Positions 32,110 through 42,668 of a stretch of DNA of 64,000 bases are shown piece after piece. The position numbers and the translations under genes are program-made. Position 1 is the stretch's first letter; every line of letters starts with the position of its first letter. Origin of the DNA: Triatoma infestans (Eukaryota; Arthropoda; Insecta; Hemiptera; Reduviidae); assembly GCA_011037195.1 (NCBI GenBank), contig JAAEAF010002359.1, forward strand, positions 62,001-126,000, in the 5' to 3' direction. Below the pieces are notes generated by a model that was not told the DNA's origin, made no database searches, and worked only from the letters and a program-made list of their open reading frames with translations.

Positions 32110-35100
32110 ATGACCTACTGGCTTGATTTGGTGTTTTCTCTTGCACTGTTATTTTTGTTATTAGCCTTTATTTGGAATTACTGTAAAATTGATTTTCCAG
32201 AAACTAGTTTTCCTGATTTTCTTGGATTTTTCTCTTGTCCAGAAAGAGGTAATTTCATAATCTTTACAAAAAAAAAATCCATTCCAATATCATTTTATTA
32301 AAACGACCCTTCATTATAATCATTACTCATGCATGAATTACTATCATTCATAATTGCGATTGCATTATCAAAATGAATCTTGTGGGTCAGTAAAATGTAA
32401 TATTTGATTATTTTCCAGCACCTGAAGAAGTAGCTTATCAAGAACCTCTTGCAGAACCAATTGGTCAAGAATATCCTGAAGAAGCAATTAAAAAATGCCT
32501 TGAAGAAGCAGCCAAAGCATCTTATTTGTTAGCAGATAAAGAATCTCTTGAAGAAGCACTTAAAGAATCTCCTGAAGAAGCAGTTAAAGAACCTCCTGAA
32601 GAAGCAGATAAAGAACCTCCCGAAGAAGTAGTTGAAGAACCTCCTGAAGAAGCAGATAAAGAACCTCCTGAAGAAGCAGATAAAGAACCTCCTGAAGAAG
32701 CAGATAAAGAACCTCCTGAAGAAGCAGAAAAAGAACCTCCTGAAGAAGCAGTTAAAGAATCCCCTGAAGAAACAGATAAAGAATCGCCTGAAGAAGCAGT
32801 TAAAGAATCTCCGGAAGAAGCAGATAAAGAATCTCCTGAAGAAGCAGTTAAAGAACCTCCTGAAGAAGCAGCTAAAGAATCTCCTGAAGAAGCAGATAAA
32901 GAACCTCCTGAAGAAGTAGTTAAAGAACCTCCTGAAGAAGCAGATAAAGAACCTCCTGAAGAAGCAGTTAAAGAATCTCCTGAAGAAGTAGTTAAAGAAT
33001 CTCCGGAGGAAGCAGTTAAAGAATCTCCTGAAGAAGTAGTTAAAGAATCTCCTGAAGCAGCAGTTAAAGAATCTCCTGAAGAAGCTGTTAAAGAATCTCC
33101 TGTAGAAGCAGTTAAAGAATCTCCTGAAGAAGCAATTAAAGAATCTCCTGAAGAAGCTGTTAAAGAATCTCCTGTAGAAGCAGTTAAAGAATCTCCTGTA
33201 GAAGCAGTTAAAGAATCTCCTGAAGAAGCAGTTAAAGAATCTCCTGAAGAAGCAGTTAAAGAATCCCCTGATGAAGCAGTGAAAGAATCCCCTGAAGATG
33301 CAGTTAAAGAATCCCCTGAAGAAGCAGCAGATACTCCTGACAAGCCTACTGATTCATCCTTACCTACGGTATGTCAAGAATCTGATATCTCTGAAAATGG
33401 GTACGATTTGCTGATTCATACATTGATTTTCGGACTTATCAATCACATTAATACTATTATTAGTATCATTATTATATTATTTATATTATCATTATTTTAA
33501 GAAAAATGTTGTTTTATTTATTTAAAGGATGAAGGTTTGTGATCTTGGTACTGATGGTGGCACAGTCCTACTAATAAAACAGAATGGAAAAATTTATGCG
33601 ATTGGAACCCACTGTACGCATTCTGAAGCGCCTTTAGAAACTGGTGCTTTAGGTAACGGCAGAGTTAGATGTCCCTGGCACGGTGCTTGCTTTAATATCA
33701 AAACAGGTCTTTGTGAATTCTGTTTTAAACATTCTATTTCTTTTGTAAGAATTTGTTCAAGATTTCTGTTCTTATAATTTCATTTTACAGGTGATATTGA
33801 AGATTTTCCAGGATTAGATAGTCTTCCTAGTTATAAAGTGGAAATTGATTCACTTGGAGGTGTTAAAGTTCATGCAAAGAAAACATATTTGAAAAGAATA
33901 AAAAATATGAGTAGAAGAGACCCGAATAATGACACAACTTTCGTCATTATTGGTGGAGGTTAATTTTTTAACTAATATGAGGAACTATTTATAATTGTAG
34001 AACCCAGAATGTCATTATTTATGAAACAGACGGAAAATGTCAAAGAGCTCATAGCTTAGTGCTTAGGGCATGAATGGAAGGTATAAGGCTGGATTGGGCC
34101 TTATTAGACTTTAAATTACTGATATAAAGTAAACCCAAGTTAGGTTTGGTACTCTCTTTCTCTCCTTGCAAGAGCGATCTGGTTTTGATTGCCGAGGAAA
34201 ATGTATCGAGGTGTTGATCGAACTTTCGAGTAAAAGGAGAAAACATAATAGCAGACAACTCTTAGTAGCGGAATATTAAAAAATGGACTTTTTTTGCATC
34301 TCGTCCATGATACGTTTATTGTTAGTTGAAAAAGATGTATGCCAGCATTACAGCTCCCAATAAATTTGTCCTTGAAGAAGATTCAATAGCAATAAAATTG
34401 TTTATGTGTTCTCTAGGATGGCCTTATAATGTATCCAGTTTTTAGTTAGAAAGGGAAAGGAGTACTATTAATAATTTATAGAAGAAAGTAAGTTAGCTAA
34501 AGAAAAAAAAAATGAGTAACATATCTAAAATTGGCTTATTGTCCGGGAGCGTGAATTAGATTTCTTTCTTATCTGGCAAACGATTTAAGAAATACGAAAG
34601 AAATAAGAATGTACTCGTAATGTGTACATGTTATTTAATTAGCATTTATTATGAAAGTACTTAAGAAGAAAACTTTCTGGTCATTCTGGAAAATTCTGGT
34701 CAGATATATATATACAATTTTATATATATATATCGATATATATAAAACGCAATTTTGGAATATTTTCTGTTTGCTTTAGGCCCTGCAGGTCAAGTTTGTG
34801 CTGAAACACTGAGACAGGAGGGTTTCACAGGACGTTTGATACTTGTTTCTGCTGATCTGTTTCCACCTTATGATCGAATAAAGCTGAGCAAAAATTTTGG
34901 TTTTACTATAGATCAAATAAAGCTTCGTCCAGACGCATTTTATAAGGTTTGGTTTTTTATAAAATACTCAGTATATTATTAAATCCTCATAGCATATTCA
35001 GTTTCGCTTTTAAAATTTAGCACATGAAATTCTAGTATTATTTTCTTTTCCCAAAAATTGAAAAGGGAAATATTAATTATATTTTTTATAAACTTAATGA

Positions 35101-38100
35101 ATAAATATTCCATTTTTATTCACAAGTTGGGAAACCATGATTCAGTTTTCTATTGCAACTAAAAGATTTCTATGAAGCCAAATGATAAATCTGATCGTTT
35201 TAAATTTGTATACTTTTTTCTCAGTTAAAACTATAATTTTTTTTGTTTAGGAATATGATATAGAATTAATACTTTCAACAAAAGCTGTGAACCTTGATAC
35301 TAAACAAAAACTTCTCACTTTAAGTAACGAAAAAAAATTAAATTATTCTTCGTTATTTATTGCAACAGGATCTATGTAAGTAATTTTTTAAATGTAAAGT
35401 ACATTTAAATTTTGGAAGATTAAAAATGCTTTTCTAAGCACCTTTTATAATTTTATTTGATTTGTTTTTATAACGTTTAGTCCCCGAAAACTAACTGTAC
35501 CAGGAAGTGATTTAAGGAACATATTTACTCTTCATAGTCTCTCTGATGCCAAAGAAATTAATAAAGTTTTAACATCCAAATCACAAGTTGTAATTTTAGG
35601 AGCTTCTTTCATTGGTAAGCCCTTTTGTGAAGGATTAATTTAAATTTGATTAAATAGATATATAATTTATTTTAATATTCTGATTTCTTGTAAAGAAATC
35701 AACCCAAGGGAAGGGATTAGCTCAGTGGTAGCGCGCTGGACTAGCAACGGAGATCACGGGTTCGAATCCAGCCGTGGTACCCTTAGATTTCCCTACAGCT
35801 CACTGTCCGGTGATGGACAGTATTGTCTGTAACGGGAGAACACTGTCCGGAGGCCGGCAGGGCACTGAGAAGGCTCCGGGCGTAAATAACCACAGATGTT
35901 GAGACGCCTTAAATTAAAAAAAAAAAAAAATCAACCCATATTATTAACATAAGTTATTAAAGTTAAGAATGAAACACTCAATAATGATATTAAAGTAAAT
36001 TTGTGCAAACCAGCTAAGTAGTGTGAACTTTAGAAAAACTAGACTGCAAATTTTATTTAAGAAATAAAGTAAAGCTATTAATTAGTGTATTATTAATATT
36101 TGAAGATGTAGTTCCTATTTTAATTGTAATCCTTTGTAATCATATTTTCTGCTTTTAAGGAATGGAAGCTGCAACATGTTGTAAACGGGTATGCAGTGAA
36201 GGATCAGTGACAGTAGTAGGGCGAAATGCAGTTCCCTTTTCTGAATCATTAGGTGAACTTGTTGGAAAAAGGATAGGTCAAATGTTTACAGAACAAGGTG
36301 TGAAAATACTCGTGAACGTAACTATCGATCATTTAGAAGGTGACGGGACGACTGTAACAACGGTTGTACTAACGGATGGGACTTCAATTCCTGCAGACGT
36401 TGTTATCGTTGGAATAGGAAGCATTTATGATTCTGACTTCCTTATTAATTCCGGAGTTGCTTTAAATGAGAATGGATCAATACCCGTTAGCAAAGTATGA
36501 AATTCTTATAAAGCAAAATATCTTATAATGGGTTTAAAGTATTGTATGTCAGCAGAAATTTGCCTGTTTGAATGTTCAATTTAGCGCAATTTTATTATAT
36601 ACATATTTTATTTATATTATATACAATATGTATAATAATATATTGTATACTATTATGTAAGTGTGTATGTGTGTTTGATATATACCTGTATATAATATAC
36701 ATCAAAATTTGGTATTCCATTAAAAAAGTGCGATCATTTTTAATATTTATGATCAACCGCATTAACTTTTGATTATAAAGTTGGACTTGATGAATTTATT
36801 AAGAAAAGGCCAATACGGAAAACATTTGACAATTATTAATCAAAGCCCCCCCCCCCAAATAAGCGAGAAGAGTGTACTTTCTCTTTTTGGTTGGGGAGGG
36901 GGTATTAAGAAAGGCCCCATAAATTTGAATAAATTATCGCACTTTTTTAATTTTTCTTACTCCTAGAAAGAGGAAGTATTACGATAGTGTCTACTTTTCA
37001 AAATTTAGTATTCACCGGAAATGCAAGTTTTGATGTCCCCTGAGCACGAACAAATTATTTTTAGCGAATGGTTTGCATGTATGTGCAAGTGTATGTCTGT
37101 GTACAAAATATTTAAAAAACAAAAACATCTCAAGACCTCACTCAAACCTGGTATTCCGTTTATGTTTTTGTTATTACCGATGAATAGATGGTGTTTGCAA
37201 AGCTGATCTTTTCTGTTTGTTTTTTCAGAAATCATCCTTAAATTAAATATTTGGTCGGTGGCAATTTGCTTTCTCTTAATCCGCATTGGTAACGACCTAG
37301 TATACTCTCTACGAATGGGAGCAGCCTCTGAAAGAAAATTTTGGGCAGCGTTTTTAGGCGCCTGGAAGTAGAGAAATTCCTTTTTAATTTGGAACTGTTT
37401 ACATATTTCCTTTTTCATGGATTGGACATATAATGGTTGTGGTCGAACCTCTCTCGGATACATACGCAAAACCTCTTGTAGGATCTCAGTTTGCCTACCG
37501 TGTTAAAGTAGTTCAGGTGAGAGGCTGTCCAAACATGGGGCCTTATTTTTTAATTTTAAACAGCTTCGCAGATCTCATCCTCATCATAAAGCCTTACCTT
37601 TCTTTTCAAGATGTCTGACTTACTGAATAAGACTTTGCCATGCGCTTCTCTTTACACTGTCAGGCGTCATAATATTTTGAAAAGATAGTTTTCTTTAAGT
37701 TCACTTAAGGTTCTCTAATCGAATATAGAACCCGGGGCCTCCAAGGAGGTTCAGTACTTAGATCACGGCTGGGCCCGAATGTGTACCCCGCAGAATACCT
37801 CATATCAGCCCTCTATCATTATCATCTGTATCATTTCACTGAGGTGAGTGAAATTTCTGATCCCGCATTCGGCTGCAGAATGTGGGCGCCAAATTTCAGG
37901 ATACTGCACGCACTCTCAAAGAAGGTGAAAGGGCGTCTCATTTTTTAGCCGGATTTTCTGCAAAGAGATCCATATTACGCAGATACTTCCTTAAAAGACA
38001 ATGCCCTGTAACTAAGGCAGTAATTCTCCTTAGCTCGACTTTTGTTCTGTCGAGGAGATAGGTTGTGCGAGTCTTTGAGTGGCCCTCCAAGAAGATCTTA

Positions 38101-41100
38101 GAGTGCCTCAGCCCCTCAATATTTTGCCAATATAATATATGTATCTGTGTTAGCCATTTTTCAATAGCCACACAGGCAGTTCTGTAAGAGATGCTGCAGA
38201 AAGGCTCTAGACCAGTGGGCGTTCGTGAGGCGCCCTTCTTTACCAGCCTCTTCGCTGCCTTGGTTTACCAGAGATTCTAACTGTTCACGGCATATTTTGA
38301 CCTGATTATTTCGCCACATAAGCCTTTAGTGCGGCCTGGCAATCAGAGTAGATCGCAATTCTTCTGCCTGTTATGCCCTTTTGCCTAAGATATTGGGCAC
38401 AACTTAAAATAGCGAAGATTTCAGCCTTAAAGACCGTTGGGGTGCTACCAAGAGACATGCCGATGTCAACAGGAACGCGCCTAATATGCATACGGCCCCG
38501 ACACCGGCGCAGGTCCTGGAACCATCTGTGTTTACTGTGATTTCGATTTTTAGTCATGTTTGGGTCAGCGTGATTGTTAATATCCACACGTGAGGTTGTC
38601 ACCCTGAAATGTGATTCAAAGAGATACTTCTGTTCAGATCTGCTCCCCTACATGACTGTGCGATTTTCTCAAATTCCCCGAATATTTTTCCAAGCTCCTC
38701 AGATTTATGTCCGAGTTGCAGCTTGTGAATGCTGGTCAATCTATAGGCCTCCGCCCTCGCAATCATGTGCAGCGGTGGCAGTCTTATGAGGACCTCCAAG
38801 GCCGCCGTAGGAGTGGAGCTCATGGCACCAGTAATACCCAAACATGCAAGCCTTTGGATCTTACCCAGCATTTTCCGAAAGAACCCCCTCTCAGTCCTAT
38901 CCACCAGATCACTTAAGGTTTGTTTCTTGCGCGAACTGAAAAGTCGGACTTTTGTATGGGCCCTGATTTGTAAGAACACCGCAAGGATTTGTCTTAGGCA
39001 AGTAGGCACCAATTCAGTTCTCCTTTTACATCGCATTCACTACACGCACATTAATATATCACACTACAATCACAACACTTTACACAAAGGTATATGCAGT
39101 AAACACTTTAGGACTGTCTTCCATAGTAGCGCCGTTTGCTAGAGAACTCCGAAATAAATCCAAGGCCTGCCAAAGTATATGGCGGTTGAGATAAGGCCAG
39201 CAATACTTCTTCCAATCTTGCTAAGAAATCTTGAGAAGTAATAAAAGCCGGACTGTCATTGAGGAATAGAGCTGGCACTGTCATATGAATTTTAGAGTTG
39301 GATTTTGGAAAACATTTGATCACCAATAGGATAGGGCGCTAAAAGTGCTTCTTAAACTGCTTTCTGGCTATAGTTCATCGCTGGACTGGCCAAGGCATAA
39401 TAGAGAGCAAAACTCACCATGTATATTAATCGCAGCTGGCATGAAAGCCTTCAAGGTATGGCTCAGGATTTATAGTTCTTGAAAAAGCCCGCTTTTTTTG
39501 TACTTCATTTTAAGCAGTCCTACAATTAAGAGTGTATATTTACAATTTGTCAGATAAGGGAGTTTTACAAATACACCATCTTTAACACTCACGTTCCAAC
39601 TGAAGTATCAGAGTAAAAAAAAAAGGACGCCATAGATGATTGTCCCAAGAGTAGATATCAAAATAGCCGGCGATTTTAAAGCTAAGATTGGTCGTGAAGA
39701 AGTGCATTATCCGATAGGAAAGCAAAGGCTTCATGAATGTATCGAAAATGGGCTTTGACTTAGACCCATGATTTGATTCAAACATTCCAGACGGATGAAA
39801 ATCAATATAGAGGCACCTAAGAGTGCTATGTAGTCTATAACATTTCTCTAAAGTGAGTGTTATGTCATTAACTTATTGCTTTTTTAAACATGTGAGAGCA
39901 AAACTGTCCGAGAATAAACGATTTGCTTTTGAAAAGCTTATGACGGGGTCTGGCCCCGAACCTACCTGAGAAGGAACGAATATGACCAAGCAACCTGAGG
40001 AACTCTATTATTAGAGTATACCTGAACATACTCAAAGCATATATAACTCCTATACTTAGAGAAATTTAAAGACGCTAGGAGGGGCACCAGAAGATTGGAA
40101 AAAACATTTCCTAAGTATTGAAGACAAAATTATTAATTATAGTTTTCATATGAGTGTTTTCATATCCCTAATTGTATTTTATTACAGAAAAACTCAGCCC
40201 TGATGATGTCTTAATATAAGATGATACGTTGGCCGAGTAAATTTTGTTTATTAAAACGGACCAAATTTCCTTAAGAATCTACTTCAGCCAAGGGTAAAAT
40301 ATTAACCCGATTTATATACATATATATAATATATATGTGTTTATAACAATTATATCTTACAATTATTGATATAGGAGTCGGGATTATAGATATTTGCTTT
40401 TAGCGTATAAGTTCATCCTGAAATTGTAATAGCATTTTAAAATTGTGCCTAACTCACAGTTTCTTCAGAACCCCCATAATATCAATTTTTCCTTAAAAAT
40501 ATTTCAGATAAAAGTGATACATTTATGGTTATGCAAAATATCCAAATTTAAAGGAAATCGTTCGAGCAGTTTTCGAGAAAGTTCCAAAAAATGAACGCAG
40601 GTGTGTTTAAGACAGATTTTTTTCAAACTTGGTATTATAGTAATGTTTTTAATGCAACTTAAAATTATACAGATGATAAGAGGTCAAGGGAATATGTATG
40701 GTAAAGCTCAATTTCGAAAATTTGACAGGTTCGCAATGCTTCCTCTTCTAGCAATAATAGTAATAATTAATAATAAAATAAAAATGTGTGTAATATGCAC
40801 GATTTGCTGCATTGCCATGTCTTCTTTTTGGAATGGTTTCGAGCTTAATTCAGACAAAAAGTCTCTTTAATGAGAACGAATTTTCGGAAGCGTTTGGAGA
40901 ATTTTGAGATTACAATTTATAATGTTGGAGTAGATGGGAATTCAGTATTAAAATGATTAACAATTGAGAAACATCTTAGATTAATCCAATCATAATCTAT
41001 CAAACTGCACCCTCGATCTGCTACAAAGATAAATTGAGCCGGGCAGTCACCCTCCATTCAACCATTACAAACATAAAAGCCAGGGCTCTCCATCAATTTC

Positions 41101-42374
41101 ACTAAATCAGTGCCTCTGTTATTAATAACTTCATCACTAGTGCTAAGTAAACAACTATCTTCAAATACTTTGTCATCATATGGACAACTATTTAAATCAT
41201 TCGCGAATTAAAATCGCCCCCAATAAAAATATAATCACCACTATATTCAGAAATTATGTCATGCCAAACCGATGCCACTAATAAACCGATACATAATATA
41301 TTGAAGCTACCATACCTTAAACGCTGAAGAAATATGATCGCTCGAAATCGATCCGGAAGATGACAGAAAATATGCTATAAAACATGCAATCAATTTACTC
41401 TCTTGTGATCCTAGTTTTTGGAAACCAATTGCGCTGGCATTTTTGCTGGTGGGGATGTTGCGCAAGCTCCTGTGTTTGCTGCTGGAGGTAAATCAGTAAC
41501 TGTTGCTCATTGGGGTTTAGCGCATTACCATGGCAGGATAGCAGCTCTGAATATGATGTCACAAGCTGCTCCTCTTAAATCCGTTCCATTCTTTTGGACA
41601 AGTTTATTTGGAAAATCCTTCAGATATGTTGGTAAATATTATTTTATTTAAAAAAAAGAAAAAGGAAGTACTTCATAAGATGTCTAATAAAAACGCAGTT
41701 TGAAACATATTTCAGATATGTTGGTAAATATTTTTACAGGAAGTAAACGCCTTAAAATTATATATATCTGCGATGGTGTTCGACACCATGCTCCTTTTTC
41801 ATTGCTGTTCACTTTTGAATATTCAACCACTGCCAGAGTTTGGTTTGGCAATACTGTACAAGTCAACTTTCAGAGCTCGAAGTTACCCTCGACTTTGTTT
41901 AAAATTAATCGGTCAGTCAATCAGTTTTCTGGATATTCTACTGTTCATGGATGGATATTCGAAATATACAGCTGCAAGAAAAAGAAGCCGCTAGAAAGAA
42001 ACAATCTGTCTAGCCACTTATTCAGAAGTATGAAAATTTCCCCTCATTTTTCCAGGTTAACATATATATATTTAATTGTATTGGTCTTCATTCTTGTTTC
42101 CAAACTTCTGAGAACAAAAAAAATTATTCTATCACTCATGGAAATTTCAAATTTTATTGCAGGTCATACTACTTCGCATGATGATACGGTTATTGGCGGG
42201 AATTTGGAGAATTTGGAATTTGCTTGTTACTACTGTAAGGCTGATCAAGTAGTTGCAGTTACTACTGTTGGAGTGGATCCTCTGGCAGCACAATACGCTG
42301 AATTTATTTACAATGGAAACACACTCCACAAGAAAGTTGTAATTGAAAATCCTCTGTCTTGGCAAAAGAATTAA
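32110..42374 (+). CDS. AIFM3: AIFM3-like Rieske/FAD oxidoreductase, copy 2, with anchor and octapeptide repeat
   Basis: Second AIFM3-family gene, tandem to copy 1. Exons: 32110-32248, 32419-33400, 33528-33706, 33791-33958, 34780-34946, 35251-35375, 35481-35614, 36160-36494, 41415-41631, 42163-42374. They sum to 2658 bp, an 885-aa protein, with GT-AG junctions and every core exon in the same phase as copy 1. Residues 1-20 hold a hydrophobic stretch (LVFSLALLFLLLAFIW), a likely signal anchor. Exon 2 encodes 33 octapeptides. Then come Rieske ligands HCTHSE and CPWHGACF, an FAD loop IIGGGPAGQ, an NAD(P)H loop ILGASFIGME and GIFAGGD. The start ATG at 32110 is chosen because the nearest upstream ATG hits a stop. 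It is about 280 residues longer than vertebrate AIFM3, nearly all from the repeat. Intron 8 (36495-41414) is filled with LINE debris. Confidence 0.9.
32538..33329 (+). repeat. 33 tandem 24-bp units coding for a KESPEEAV octapeptide
   Basis: Exactly 33 in-frame units with consensus K-E-S/P-P-E-E-A-V/D lie inside exon 2 of AIFM3 copy 2. No unit is frame-shifted and there is no stop. Early units favour KEPPEEAD and later ones KESPEEAV, with runs of near-identical neighbours, as expected from local unit duplication. The product is strongly acidic, proline-spaced and probably extended and disordered. Because the unit is 24 bp without stops, two other frames also stay open across it; those are by-products. 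The paralog's matching exon is 82 bp and has no repeat. Confidence 0.97.
34690..34746. repeat. AT microsatellite
   Basis: Runs of (TA)n interrupted by CAATTT and CG lie just upstream of exon 5 of AIFM3 copy 2. Confidence 0.8.
35707..35927 (+). mobile_element. Full-length tRNA-derived SINE with target-site duplication
   Basis: A 221-bp element in intron 7 of AIFM3 copy 2. The head has an A-box GATTAGCTCAGTGGTAGCGC and a B-box GGTTCGAATCC, as in a tRNA gene. The body carries TCACTGTCCGGTGATGGACA and GGAGGCCGGCAGGGC segments, and the 3' end is CCTTAAATT followed by A-rich sequence. Both sides are flanked by the 11-bp direct repeat AAATCAACCCA (35696-35706 and 35928-35938), showing LINE-driven insertion. 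It lacks the stem pairing of a working tRNA. Truncated relatives lie at 17389, 19403, 28426, 31190 and 58785. Confidence 0.93.
36955..37245 (+). repeat. Dispersed-repeat copy
   Basis: It has AAGAGGAAGTATTACGATAG, CACCGGAAATGCAAG, GATGTCCCCTGAGC, a TGTATGTGCAAGTG run and TGGTATTCCGTTTATG in order, and ends in a degenerate region. Confidence 0.5.
37870..39060 (-). pseudogene. Non-LTR retrotransposon 3' end with RNase H domain
   Basis: On the minus strand from 39036 a frame contains RLACLGITGAMSSTPTAALE, the segment after the reverse transcriptase in I/R1-like LINEs. A second frame (38602-38306) has FKAEIFAI and IYSDCQAALKA, matching RNase H catalytic positions E and D. A third (38171-37938) has VELRRITALVTGHCLLRKYL, the segment after RNase H. 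The three lie in the expected order but in different frames, so the copy is broken. It is antisense in intron 8 of AIFM3 copy 2. Confidence 0.8.
39590..39850 (+). pseudogene. LINE endonuclease fragment, plus strand
   Basis: The frame encodes KIAGDFKAKIGREEVHYPIG, a diverged form of the GDFNAKIG catalytic segment of AP-endonuclease domains in non-LTR retrotransposons. Stops follow soon after. Confidence 0.6.
40440..40615 (-). repeat. Dispersed-repeat fragment, minus strand
   Basis: Reversed, it reads CTTTCTCGAAAACTGCTCGA, then ACGATTTCCTTTAAATTTGG and TATCACTTTTATCTGAAATA, the late part of the dispersed repeat in inverse orientation. Confidence 0.5.
40975..41240 (-). pseudogene. LINE endonuclease fragment, minus strand
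   Basis: Reversed, it encodes GDYIFIGGDFNSR near 41210 and, after a shift, INNRGTDLVKLMES and NGWMEGDCPAQFIF, the order seen in endonuclease domains of I/Jockey-like LINEs. Several shifts make it inactive. Confidence 0.6.
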
Positions 42375-42668
42375 TTTAATTTCATGTGGGGAAGTTTTAA
42401 TTATAAAGTTGGGCAAATTTTATTTTTCCATTAAAGTTGGAAAATTCATTTTGCATATAATTTTGTTATGTAAATTTACTTTTTGGAGTAAGAATTGCCT
42501 GTTATGAATTTGAAAATTCATGTTTAATTATGATAAGACGAAATGATTCAGGTTTTAAATACAAAATTTTTGCGAAACTTCTATTAATAGAATAACAAGT
42601 TAGCTAAGTATTTACATAATCAGTTCACTTAAAAGAATATATATTTTGAAGTCTGAATAAATAATACA

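Noticed and set aside
32522..33343. A 273-codon minus-strand open frame (SASSGDSLT-type repeat) and a lysine/leucine-rich frame at 32632-32919 over the octapeptide repeat
   Set aside because: A 24-bp unit without stops in one frame often has none in others. The plus-strand frame joins splice sites in phase with the Rieske exons, so the others are by-products.
35711..35785. Possible functional tRNA gene
   Set aside because: A and B boxes are present, but acceptor-stem pairing is absent and the sequence continues into a SINE body with an A-rich tail and target duplication.
41700..42374. A separate 224-codon gene
   Set aside because: Its last third is exon 10 of AIFM3 copy 2; the upstream part is intron sequence that happens to be open.
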